DNA of 64,000 nt from the IMG/VR virus record IMGVR_UViG_3300006735_000013, positions 1-64,000 of that record; one strand, given 5' to 3'. Source of the DNA: a virus. The notes beneath the pieces were generated by a model, which was not told where the DNA came from, made no database searches, and saw nothing but the letters and a program-made list of their open reading frames with translations. Shown here in pieces: positions 1 to 7,717 of this stretch. The position numbers were made by a program, and so were the translations under genes. Positions within the stretch are counted from its first letter, which is position 1, and the number at the start of each line of letters is the position of its first letter.

Positions 1-440
1 AAGCGAACATTGCCTTTTATGTATCCTTTTGAATTGTCGATACGGTCAAGTGAAGCGCGATAAACAGACCTGTCTTTTCTCACGGAAGATCCTTCCGGCA
101 ATAAAAGCTTCCACCCAGTAATCGGACATATTCCTCCCTGTTTCTCCCAAAGATATTTTAGATATTTTAAATCAACATCACTTTTGCCTTTTAGATATTC
201 CCTTCTTTTTATCGCCCTTAAGAAGTACCTAAAAGGAGTATATTCATCTGGTTTTCTTGTCGTTAAATTCTCTGCCTTACCTACTCCGAGATGTTCTCCC
301 AAGCTTTTTTGATTTGCTTTTCCAGAACATGTTCGCGAACAATAACTTGGCCTTCCAAATTTTTGACTTCTATTATATTCTTTCTTGTCTCTTGAAAATT
401 GTTTATTGCACACAGTGCAAACTAAATTGACTTTGGGCAT
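1..440 (-). CDS. HNH endonuclease, 3' end missing
   Basis: Homing-type HNH nuclease, expected to nick or cut DNA. 146 residues are visible; the C-terminus runs off the window. The N-terminus has a zinc-finger-like set C8, C11, C34, C38. The HNH part has CPITG at 105-109, then ASLDRID (129-135) and KGYIKGNV (138-145), the usual strand-helix signature of phage HNH proteins. The start is ATG at 440, preceded by GGGAGGTGGAG. It lies just downstream of the tmRNA, a common type of site for selfish endonucleases. The family call is firm; the target is unknown. Confidence 0.85.
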   Translation of the reverse strand, partial: MPKVNLVCTVCNKQFSRDKKEYNRSQKFGRPSYCSRTCSGKANQKSLGEHLGVGKAENLTTRKPDEYTPFRYFLRAIKRREYLKGKSDVDLKYLKYLWEKQGGICPITGWKLLLPEGSSVRKDRSVYRASLDRIDNSKGYIKGNVR

Positions 441-461
441 CTCCACCTCCCTTATCTATAT

Positions 462-469
462 TAAATAGT
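462..469 (-). promoter_or_regulatory. ACTATTTA box upstream of HNH gene
   Basis: Minus strand reads ACTATTTA 22 bases before the ATG at 440. The same octamer, in the same orientation, precedes at least six other genes here; it is inferred to be a phage late-type promoter element. Confidence 0.4.
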
Positions 470-507
470 ATCTAAAAGGTGGAAACGCCCAAAGTTTTGG
501 GTGGATT

Positions 508-815
508 TGGAGGCGAGGAGAATCGAACTCCTGTCCAGAACATCTCAAATAATACGTCGTTCACAAGGTTAGTCTTGTTCTAGCACAAGACGACTATTAA
601 GTATCAAATATATAGTCAAATAAATTAACAAATCCAGATGTTCGGTTAGGAAGGTATCTGGAAAACCTCCTCAAGTTTTATGCGGCAAGCGCATAATCCT
701 CGAAAATTTCAACGTCATCGTTGGCATTTATAGTTTTGAGTGTTTTTACTGTGACCTCACTCACACAGCCTTGCACGTATTATCATCCTTACCCTGTCGA
801 TACCTTTACACCCCC
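508..815 (-). ncRNA. ssrA: tmRNA (transfer-messenger RNA)
   Basis: Rescues stalled ribosomes and adds a degradation tag. The 5' end GGGGGUG (815-809) pairs with CGCCUCC (515-509), giving a 7-bp acceptor stem with two G-U pairs, followed by discriminator A at 508; CCA is not encoded. The T arm AGGAG-UUCGAUU-CUCCU and the 5' sequence GUAAAGGUAUCGACAGG are classic tmRNA. The tag frame at 725-678 reads ANDDVEIFEDYALAA then UAA, ending in the ALAA signal seen by ClpXP. It is about 308 nt, shorter than E. coli tmRNA (363), while the tag is longer (15 against 10 residues). Confidence 0.93.
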
Positions 816-835
816 ATTCAAATATGATTCCAGTA

Positions 836-1546
836 CTAAGATGCACTGAAATCAACCAGCGTAACAGTCTTTGTAACTCCGCCGGCCGTAATCTTCATTA
901 GAATGTCTCCATCATCCCCAGTACCATTGCCGTTAGACATCCACAAGACAGACTGACCTTCTGATGGGTCTGATGGGTCAGAAGATTTCTCACCTAATGT
1001 GAGAGCACCATTGATATGAAGTTCCGTTGCAGGAGTACCCACTCCATTAATGCCCAGCCTGTTGTTGGATGCATCAAATTTCATTCCGGGATTTCCTGCA
1101 TTGGATCCGTTACCCTTGACAACAAAGTCTATGTTGTTGCTTCCATCGTTGATAGTAACCTCATGAGGGGCGGATGATTTTTCCTCTAGAGTAACCATGG
1201 CTTTACCACCTGCCTTGAGGATTATTTTATCATCAGCAAAATTTATTAATGTATTAGCATCACCGTTGTGATAAATGTATTGGTCGACCCCTATATTTCC
1301 AGCTACGTCAAGAGTGTAATCCGGAGAGTCTGTTCCGATTCCTACTTTACCAGTTTCGTCAACGATCATTCTCTGCGTTCCAGCAGTATCGAACCTAATT
1401 TTGTCTTCATCGTTAGACTCTTCAACAGTAACCTTCGTATCGCCGTCCAAGTCTCTTATCTTAGTGACAACCAGGGTGTTTTCGTCCACATCATCGCCAG
1501 TGATGGTGTCATCTTTTATTTGGCCCCCTCTTATTTGTACTGTCAT
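836..1546 (-). CDS. Tail-fibre-like virion protein
   Basis: 236 residues. The middle holds the phrase KVGIGTDSPDYTLDVAG, followed by NTLINFADDKI, a repeat style common in tail fibres and receptor-binding proteins of marine phages and fibrous surface proteins. The N-terminus (GQIKDDTITGDDV) is also typical of this class. Glycine, serine and aspartate are abundant and no membrane segment is seen. It lies just upstream of the tmRNA in the same direction. Role in host contact is inferred from family style. Confidence 0.7.
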   Translation of the reverse strand: MTVQIRGGQIKDDTITGDDVDENTLVVTKIRDLDGDTKVTVEESNDEDKIRFDTAGTQRMIVDETGKVGIGTDSPDYTLDVAGNIGVDQYIYHNGDANTLINFADDKIILKAGGKAMVTLEEKSSAPHEVTINDGSNNIDFVVKGNGSNAGNPGMKFDASNNRLGINGVGTPATELHINGALTLGEKSSDPSDPSEGQSVLWMSNGNGTGDDGDILMKITAGGVTKTVTLVDFSAS

Positions 1547-1590
1547 CTTTTACCTTTTTGTACGTTATTGTGTTGAAAATCCAAAAAGTT

Positions 1591-1686
1591 TCAGCAACAA
1601 CCTGTTTCACAGGAACAGCAGCCGCAGCAACAGCAGCAGTGTTTTGGATCAAATAGTGTAACTAATTTATGTAAAAATTTCTTCAT
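1591..1686 (-). CDS. Ten-cysteine micropeptide
   Basis: 31 residues. The N-terminal half is basic/hydrophobic (MKKFLHKLVTLFDPKH); the second half is nearly all cysteine: five in a row, then GCC, SC and a final CC, ten Cys in 15 residues. ATG at 1686 is preceded by AAGGAGAGAAACC, a good ribosome-binding site. It is not explained by any gene on the other strand. Such a tail could bind metal or an Fe-S cluster, be lipidated or form disulfides; none of this is shown. Function unknown. Confidence 0.65.
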   Translation of the reverse strand: MKKFLHKLVTLFDPKHCCCCCGCCSCETGCC

Positions 1687-1713
1687 GGTTTCTCTCCTTG
1701 TGTCAAATTGTTT

Positions 1714-2013
1714 TTAAGATTTCATATCTCTTGTATCTAGCATTCTTGCTGTAAATTCTCCTGGCGACAAAGGCTCCCTATCACTAACAGGCGAATCATA
1801 ACCAGATTTGCTGGCTAACATTTGAAGAATTTCTTCAAGTTCTTCCATTTCCAGTTCCACTAGTTTATCAATATCTCCATAAGTGTCGCGACTGCCAGCT
1901 ATATCTTTTGATAATTCCCTAATGTCATCAATAATTTCTTCTCTCTTGACTGATTCATTGAGAAAGTATCTTGGATTTACATGTTTCTTTTTATTTTTAT
2001 AAACTTTTGGCAT
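1714..2013 (-). CDS. Small PRYFLNE-family protein
   Basis: 99 residues starting at ATG 2013 (AGGAGATT upstream); an open frame continues further upstream but would overlap the preceding gene. It begins MPKVYKNKKKHVNPRYFLNE, closely matching the start of the next gene upstream (MPKFHKQNRKRIDPRYFLNE), after which the two diverge. The rest is acidic and helical. The shared basic N-terminus ending in L-x-E resembles a cleavable targeting segment. Function unknown. Confidence 0.65.
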   Translation of the reverse strand: MPKVYKNKKKHVNPRYFLNESVKREEIIDDIRELSKDIAGSRDTYGDIDKLVELEMEELEEILQMLASKSGYDSPVSDREPLSPGEFTARMLDTRDMKS

Positions 2014-2027
2014 TGTCTCATAATCTC

Positions 2028-2603
2028 CTACTGATATTCTGAATCTTTGTGAACCCACTGGCCTTGACCCATATCTGCACGATACCCTAGGGTTTTTCTT
2101 AGCCATGAATAAAGTTGCTGCTCATCTGGTGGTAAAAAGATTTTGTCACCTTCTCCTCTTTCTTTTGCCATCTTGGCACCTTTCTCTAAAAGCACTTTTA
2201 GCAACATAGAGTAGTCGTTCTTCTCTCCAGAGAAGTCAGAAGGGTGCCAGTTGTTCCAACCATGTTGTGGATCGTTGAGAACCTTTTCTAGAACATCTCT
2301 CAAATCTTCTGGTCTTGATCCATATAATGAGTCTTTTGCGGCGCCTGAATACATACCCTGACCTGTGAGCCGGTCAATCATCTTATCTATACCACGAGTG
2401 TGAGCACTAGCGCTTCCTTGTTCTTGCGACTGTTCTGATTCTAGTTCATCAGCCATTCTTCTCAAACCGTCAGGACTTAGTTGACCATCATCATTAGCAT
2501 CTAAATCATATCCTTCTTCAAGATCCAGATCTCTATTGGTTGTTTCATTCAAAAAATATCTTGGATCAATTCTTTTTCTATTTTGTTTATGAAATTTTGG
2601 CAT
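2028..2603 (-). CDS. PRYFLNE-family protein
   Basis: 191 residues. The N-terminal 20 residues are shared with the gene downstream (PRYFLNE). Residues about 30-70 are acidic and Gln/Glu-rich, and the C-terminal half is a mixed charged domain of unknown family. Its start overlaps the stop of the next upstream gene, so the two are co-translated. A tag with L-x-E near residue 20 suggests a protease-processed virion protein; this is inference. Confidence 0.6.
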   Translation of the reverse strand: MPKFHKQNRKRIDPRYFLNETTNRDLDLEEGYDLDANDDGQLSPDGLRRMADELESEQSQEQGSASAHTRGIDKMIDRLTGQGMYSGAAKDSLYGSRPEDLRDVLEKVLNDPQHGWNNWHPSDFSGEKNDYSMLLKVLLEKGAKMAKERGEGDKIFLPPDEQQLYSWLRKTLGYRADMGQGQWVHKDSEYQ

Positions 2604-2983
2604 TACTGATTCTCCTCTTCTTGATCAACACCAGCTGTATCTAATATGTCTGTTTCATTTCCAGTGCAGACTGCGTCTAGAGCCACTTTCATTCCATCCT
2701 CCACCTCTTCTTTTCCAAACGCTTCCACAACTGTTACTAAATCTTTTACCACTTCTCTGAAGCTATTATCCAAACCCTTTAAAGCCAACAGATCATCTAT
2801 ATCATTTTCCTCATCACCCATTTGGTCTATTACGAACTCCAGATCGGCCCGGGCCCCGCAAATTTTATCTTTATTCCTCATCAAAAGTTCAGGCAAGGTT
2901 TCTAGATTTGTACCCATCTCAGGCATTGGTGACTCTTGCTGTTCTTTTACAAAACTCCTCCAGCTTTCCATAATAAGTTTCAT
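2603..2983 (-). CDS. Small protein with MESWRSFVKE leader
   Basis: 126 acidic residues. It begins MKLIMESWRSFVKEQQE, a short amphipathic helix ending in V-K-E, the pattern of T4 capsid-targeting propeptides (MKTYQEFIAEA). The rest is helical with no recognised domain. It sits between the HAD phosphatase gene and the PRYFLNE pair, with overlapping ends. Could be an internal head protein; function unknown. Confidence 0.55.
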   Translation of the reverse strand: MKLIMESWRSFVKEQQESPMPEMGTNLETLPELLMRNKDKICGARADLEFVIDQMGDEENDIDDLLALKGLDNSFREVVKDLVTVVEAFGKEEVEDGMKVALDAVCTGNETDILDTAGVDQEEENQ

Positions 2984-2986
2984 ATT

Positions 2987-3739
2987 TTAGTCTCCCGTAA
3001 AAACTTTATTCTTCTTAATTAGTCTAAAAGTATCCTTAACACTAGAAACGTTATACCATTCAAATGCTAGATCACTTTTTTTCAACTCTCTTATAATTCC
3101 ATAATCATTTCCACCTGGGGTGCACCGATCTCCGACGAATACTATTTTTTCTGCTCCTGATGAGCGAAGGAAAGATACCACCTGCCCTTTATCTCTTCCT
3201 TTTGGAATTATATCAATTGAGATTGATCCTCCAATTGTGGCTTCCAAGTCAGGGTAATCTTTATTTATTTTTTCAGCTATTACTAATCTTTCTTGGTTTT
3301 CTTGATCAAACTGTCTATATTCTTGTCTCTGCTTGTGAGAAGCATTTCTTCCTATAGTTGAAAAATTCAACATACCTGCACGAACTTCAAAATGATTCCC
3401 TGTTCTGTATGGGAACTTGCTTTTATTCATAAAGTCTTCTAATAATATATTCAAGTCTTCTGGTACTATAAAATTCACTCTTCTAATCAGACGCCCGCAG
3501 CTTTTGTAGGTTGTGTTGCCTAAACAACAGAATAGCAGGTTGAAATTATCTAAAACTTCTTGATCGATTTGTTCTTTGACTTTTACAAAATCAGAACCCG
3601 TGCAAATAAAACATTGTTTATCTTTTGACCATTCTAAAAATATTTTCTTGTTTTTTTCTAACATTTTCTGTCTTGGTTCGCACAGAGTGCCGTCGACATC
3701 AAATATGTAACAAATTTTATTTGGCTCTATTGTAATCAT
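2987..3739 (-). CDS. Phosphomannomutase-like HAD enzyme
   Basis: 250 residues, the size of eukaryotic-type phosphomannomutase (HAD type IIB), which turns mannose-6-P into mannose-1-P. Visible motifs: nucleophile loop DVDGTL (14-19), the cap phrase GMLNFSTIGRNAS, ISIDIIPKGRDKG, and the Mg site FVGDRCTPGGND. These match PMM phrase by phrase. The gene overlaps by 23 bases the 3' end of a mannose-6-phosphate-isomerase-like cupin gene, so a mannose-1-P route from fructose-6-P is likely. A plain HAD phosphatase is the alternative. Confidence 0.75.
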   Translation of the reverse strand: MITIEPNKICYIFDVDGTLCEPRQKMLEKNKKIFLEWSKDKQCFICTGSDFVKVKEQIDQEVLDNFNLLFCCLGNTTYKSCGRLIRRVNFIVPEDLNILLEDFMNKSKFPYRTGNHFEVRAGMLNFSTIGRNASHKQRQEYRQFDQENQERLVIAEKINKDYPDLEATIGGSISIDIIPKGRDKGQVVSFLRSSGAEKIVFVGDRCTPGGNDYGIIRELKKSDLAFEWYNVSSVKDTFRLIKKNKVFTGD

Positions 3740-4073
3740 CTTCTAATCTCACTACATCTTCAATTTCTGGAGTGCTCACCTCACACAGTAGAACATCTGT
3801 TTCTATTGCACAAAACCTATGAACCAGACCTGGATAGATATGAAAATTTTCGTTCTTTTCTAATTTTGTTGTTTCAACGTTGCTTTCGCTACCAATCTCT
3901 AAAGTTAGTATACCAGATTCCACTATTATTGTTTCATCCTTCTTTTCATGAAATTGCCTAGAAAGTCTATGTCCCTTTTTTATAAAAAGCTTTTTTCCTA
4001 CATATTTTTCTGTCTTGGCCCAGATTATTTCATGGCCCCACGGTTTTTCTATTTTTATTTTACTGCTTTTCAT
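3717..4073 (-). CDS. Mannose-6-phosphate isomerase-like cupin
   Basis: 118 residues, a single-cupin type II phosphomannose isomerase fold. The phrase KPWGHEIIW near the N-terminus is the family hallmark; metal ligands are likely in QFHEKKDE and in the PGLVHRF stretch. Expected reaction: fructose-6-P to mannose-6-P. I chose ATG 4073 because the longer frame only overlaps the upstream gene. Paired with the phosphomannomutase-like gene downstream. Product may feed sugar nucleotides for surface or DNA decoration. Confidence 0.75.
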   Translation of the reverse strand: MKSSKIKIEKPWGHEIIWAKTEKYVGKKLFIKKGHRLSRQFHEKKDETIIVESGILTLEIGSESNVETTKLEKNENFHIYPGLVHRFCAIETDVLLCEVSTPEIEDVVRLEDDYNRAK

Positions 4074-4434
4074 TATTGCTTCTCGTAAATTCAATATCAA
4101 ATCTTTTTATCATATTGTTTAAATTTTGCTTTGAGGTGCCTAACACTACGGACGCGTCTCTTTTGTTTTTGGTTACAGATAAAGCATATCGAACAAAGGC
4201 TTCAGTACATATTTCAGGAAAATATTTCAATATTGAGAAGCCTAACAATTTGCCTTTTAGTGATATAGACAAGCTATCTAATTTTAGATATATAAGATCC
4301 TCTAATGTTAGATGTTTTATTTTATTTATAAAATCTTTATCTATTTTATTTTTTTCTAGAAGCTCTTTTCTATAATTATAATTTTGATTATTTGATTTAT
4401 ATTTTGTTTTTCTCAATGAATTATTGAACAACAT
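4060..4434 (-). CDS. Fis-type helix-turn-helix protein
   Basis: 124 basic residues, Asn/Lys-rich at the start. The C-terminal part has RDASVVLGTSKQNLNNMIKR, a Fis/NtrC-type helix-turn-helix with recognition helix around SKQNLNNMIKR. The middle is helical. It is the first gene of the sugar-phosphate group and overlaps the cupin gene. Likely a DNA-binding regulator or nucleoid protein; targets are unknown. Confidence 0.55.
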   Translation of the reverse strand: MLFNNSLRKTKYKSNNQNYNYRKELLEKNKIDKDFINKIKHLTLEDLIYLKLDSLSISLKGKLLGFSILKYFPEICTEAFVRYALSVTKNKRDASVVLGTSKQNLNNMIKRFDIEFTRSNNEKQ

Positions 4435-4507
4435 TGTATTTCCTAACTGCCGAACCCAACCACCTCAACTAAAATAGCATATTCAAATTTATAAATCAAG
4501 GTTTTTT

Positions 4508-7500
4508 TTAGATTGCGTCTAGGCCGGCCTCTTCATCGGGGCTTTTTGCTTGCTCGTACTCATCGTTTGTTGGCTCTTCTGGTGGGATAGCTGATGTCTC
4601 ATTGTCCCATTTATCAAAATAAAGTTTTATGTTTGCTATAAGATAGTCGTAAAACATCTCTTGATCTTCTGGGTTATCCAACTCACCATAATAATCTATA
4701 ATAGACTTTTCAATAGTTGGGTAGACTCTTTCTGCTTTGTTGCGACCGGTCGTGTCAGCGCCAGAGATTGGCTTCATCTTCTCTTCTTCTGGGTCTGGCT
4801 CTTTAGGTTCATCTTTTTCAGATCCATCTCCAGCATCAATAAACTTTTCTTCATCGCCAGGCAGGGTCTCATCATTTACGCCCTCAACATCGATACCAAC
4901 CTGTTCTGCCAAACTATCTTTAGGTTTAGTATCATTCAATTTTACGGGGGCTAGAGTGTCCTGTATCCACTTTACAATATGTGCACGAAAAGATCTTTTT
5001 TGGTCTTCATTTGTTGTCAGTGTCTTGTAAACTTCTCTCAATGTTGAAAGAACGTTCGTGTTCTTAAGAAGATCTTTCAAGGTGTTAATACCAGTGCTGT
5101 CAGAAGAATCTACGGATGGGCCTTCTGCTGCTTGTTCTAGTATTATGTCTCTCAAAGATACTCTAAGCTGATGCTCTTGAATTATGTACTCGATAAGATC
5201 TTGTCTTTCTTTTTTCTTATTTTGTATAAATTCTTTAATTCCTATACGAATTGTTTTTCTTAGTATTTTTTCTTGTTCTTTCAAGTCCTCTTCTCCTATG
5301 TCAGCAGGTTCCGCTATAATAGGGCCCGCAAAACCACCTTTCTTTTTTCTTGGAGGGCCCCCAACGGTACCAGCAAATCCAGCCACTGCACCCCCAGCCA
5401 CTGCACTTGCTTCTTCGACTTCTTCTTCTGCTAAGAAAGCATTAGATATATCTTTTGGTCTACCTTTGTGAAACCCACCACCATGTTTGGTCAGATCTTG
5501 TCGACCCATATCTAAATAGGTTTTGTGAGCCTTTGAAAGCCTTTTTCTCATTCTTCTTTGAAATTTACCTTTTGAAGGGCCTGCTTTTGGAGCAGTTTGT
5601 TTGCGAAAGCTCTTTACAACCTCTCTTATCATCTCTTGTAGACCCTCTGCATCAATTTCTGGTTCCTGCACTTGATCTTCTTCTGGACGAGAAGCGTCAG
5701 CAGGGTTTAAACTTAAAATTCCCATTATAGCTAAAACATCTTCTGGCCTAGCTACAAAATCTTTTAGAAATTCTAATCCAATTGGGTCAATAGTTGCTAG
5801 ATCAATGAAATCTCTCATGTCTGAAGCGTGATACAGAGCCGCATCGCTCGGCCGGCCCTTACCCTTGTTTAGTGTCTGTTCAATAGTTGGATTGTCCGCG
5901 AGCAACGAAAGATACTCTGTAGAGTGTTGAAAAGGCCCAACTGCTTTGGTTTCAATAGTTAGGTCAGGTCGCTTCTCTTTGCTTTTTGCTAATACTTTTG
6001 GACCGTACCTACTAGCATCATCACCTTTCTGCCCAACACCCAAAATTACAGTAGACCCTTCAGGTGCTGAATATACATTTTCTGAATCCGCTGGATGTTG
6101 TATAAAATTGATTGCGGTCATCATAGATGAGGCTACTCCCGGAGGACCAATCATAACTTCGGCTTTGTCTTTTATAGACGATTTGTCTATCATCACTTGC
6201 CAACATTGCACCGCCTGTTCAGCGCTGATTGAGCTGCCAGACTTCATCGCCCGTCCTGAAAGTTGTGGAGCTGAGACGAAAATATAAATTATATCGGCGC
6301 CTTCAGCCAGTGCTTCTGCAGCCAGCAAATGTCCCTTATGCGGCGGTTTGAAAGACCCCGGAAATAGAGCTACAGTAGGGGGCCCAGAATCGCCCTCTAA
6401 AGGACTTTGTTGCTTATCTTGAGGCTCTATAGGTCCGAAGCGTTGAAAGCGTTCCATACCCAAAGTTTGGTTGGTTGGAGCAAAGTTTCCTGTAAACTTG
6501 TAGGTGACACCGTTATAGTCAAACACAAATCCCTCTGATGGGGTGTTTATATTTTTGACATCTTTCAATTTTATGAGTTGCTTTTCAAGCTCTTGTTTGG
6601 CTCTTTCATTTGACGAATCTTGTATATTGTTGATTGTATCTTTTACTTGATCCTGTAAGAATCTTATTTGTTTTGCGTTATCTTGTATAAAGGAGCTAGC
6701 AACGCCGTCTACCATTGCAACAGAAAAATCATGGAGCACCCTTTGCAAGTCAAGGGTGTAAGAAGCATATCGAAAGTTTTTTATCCAATTTCCCAATTCA
6801 GACTTCAAGTCAGTTGGCATACCTCTCGTAATGTCAGTAATACTGGGAACTTTTCCGTCTACTCCCGGCATCTTCATCACTCTTCGAAGTACTTTGCGAT
6901 TTAGATCATCATCAAGACCAAACTCTTCTATTTGCGGAACAGTCTGAGCTATAACATAATCGTTTACAGTATTGCTGTCGTTAGTGCCTATATCTTGCAT
7001 TAGATTGTTAACAGAATCTAGCGTGTCTCGAAGAATTGATTTGTTTTTTAGACCAGGCAATTTTACAACAGGATTAGTCTCAACAGAAAATATTGATACG
7101 TCATCAGTATCTTTTCCAACTAGATTTCTCTCTAAAGACTCAAAATTTTCAGTTGGATCGTATTCTAGTTTCTTGCCAGTTTCTTGATCAAATTTAGCAT
7201 GGCCAACTCTGTGAATAAGGATAGTCTTTTTATCATATGGTATAACATTTGTAGTACCAAAGCCCCTAGGGTCACCCTCTTCTAAATCAGGGGTACCAGG
7301 ATTCATTATTTCTGTGTTGAAATAGATATCAGTGTTTGGTCCAAAAATTCTTTCTTGTTCTTCTCTTTCTAGGTCTTTGACTGCGTTCTCAAAAGATTCT
7401 AGTGCTTCAACAAAGCTGTGCCTCAATGCTTGGCTTGGGTGGTTCGCAAAGAAAGAATCAAGCTCCTCTACATCAAGCCCACCCAGTTTTATTTGGCCCT

Positions 7501-7705
7501 TATTTCGTGCAGCCTTAGCTCTGCCGGTCAAAACATCAAAGGAGAGAAAGATGTTTTGACCATCAGTTTTTTCGGTTCCACGAAGCTTGCCATCGGCAGC
7601 TGCCTGAAGTAGTTGCTTGAGTTCGCCAAAAGTCATTTCCCCATTATCATAGATATGGTTCATGTGACCTGCGACAGCACCCTCTAAAAGAAGATCCTTA
7701 GACAC
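4508..7705 (-). CDS. Ligase-like / HxGH nucleotidyltransferase fusion
   Basis: 1065 residues. The N-terminal domain shows covalent nucleotidyltransferase (DNA/RNA ligase or capping enzyme) motifs: EKTDG at 45-49 with candidate Lys46, ARNKGQI at 66-72, FNTEIMNPG near 129-137, EGFVF at 391-395 and YKFTG at 402-406. A second domain begins FPGSFKPPHKGH at 448-459, the HxGH motif of NMN, phosphopantetheine and cytidylyl transferases. From about 690 on it is basic, then acidic and helical, with Ala/Gly-rich and tag-like stretches (IEYIIQEH, RDIILEQAAEG). Probably a virion-packaged enzyme. Substrates are unknown; ligase or NAD-linked chemistry is possible. Confidence 0.7.
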   Translation of the reverse strand: MSKDLLLEGAVAGHMNHIYDNGEMTFGELKQLLQAAADGKLRGTEKTDGQNIFLSFDVLTGRAKAARNKGQIKLGGLDVEELDSFFANHPSQALRHSFVEALESFENAVKDLEREEQERIFGPNTDIYFNTEIMNPGTPDLEEGDPRGFGTTNVIPYDKKTILIHRVGHAKFDQETGKKLEYDPTENFESLERNLVGKDTDDVSIFSVETNPVVKLPGLKNKSILRDTLDSVNNLMQDIGTNDSNTVNDYVIAQTVPQIEEFGLDDDLNRKVLRRVMKMPGVDGKVPSITDITRGMPTDLKSELGNWIKNFRYASYTLDLQRVLHDFSVAMVDGVASSFIQDNAKQIRFLQDQVKDTINNIQDSSNERAKQELEKQLIKLKDVKNINTPSEGFVFDYNGVTYKFTGNFAPTNQTLGMERFQRFGPIEPQDKQQSPLEGDSGPPTVALFPGSFKPPHKGHLLAAEALAEGADIIYIFVSAPQLSGRAMKSGSSISAEQAVQCWQVMIDKSSIKDKAEVMIGPPGVASSMMTAINFIQHPADSENVYSAPEGSTVILGVGQKGDDASRYGPKVLAKSKEKRPDLTIETKAVGPFQHSTEYLSLLADNPTIEQTLNKGKGRPSDAALYHASDMRDFIDLATIDPIGLEFLKDFVARPEDVLAIMGILSLNPADASRPEEDQVQEPEIDAEGLQEMIREVVKSFRKQTAPKAGPSKGKFQRRMRKRLSKAHKTYLDMGRQDLTKHGGGFHKGRPKDISNAFLAEEEVEEASAVAGGAVAGFAGTVGGPPRKKKGGFAGPIIAEPADIGEEDLKEQEKILRKTIRIGIKEFIQNKKKERQDLIEYIIQEHQLRVSLRDIILEQAAEGPSVDSSDSTGINTLKDLLKNTNVLSTLREVYKTLTTNEDQKRSFRAHIVKWIQDTLAPVKLNDTKPKDSLAEQVGIDVEGVNDETLPGDEEKFIDAGDGSEKDEPKEPDPEEEKMKPISGADTTGRNKAERVYPTIEKSIIDYYGELDNPEDQEMFYDYLIANIKLYFDKWDNETSAIPPEEPTNDEYEQAKSPDEEAGLDAI

Positions 7706-7717
7706 AATACTAAATCC

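Noticed and set aside
491-507. CCCAAA/TTTGGG stem after the tmRNA as a terminator
   Set aside because: Only six pairs with a two-base loop and no U-run.
1268-1661. Plus-strand frames over the tail-fibre and Cys-peptide genes
   Set aside because: Shadows of minus-strand genes, with no start signals or protein-like content.
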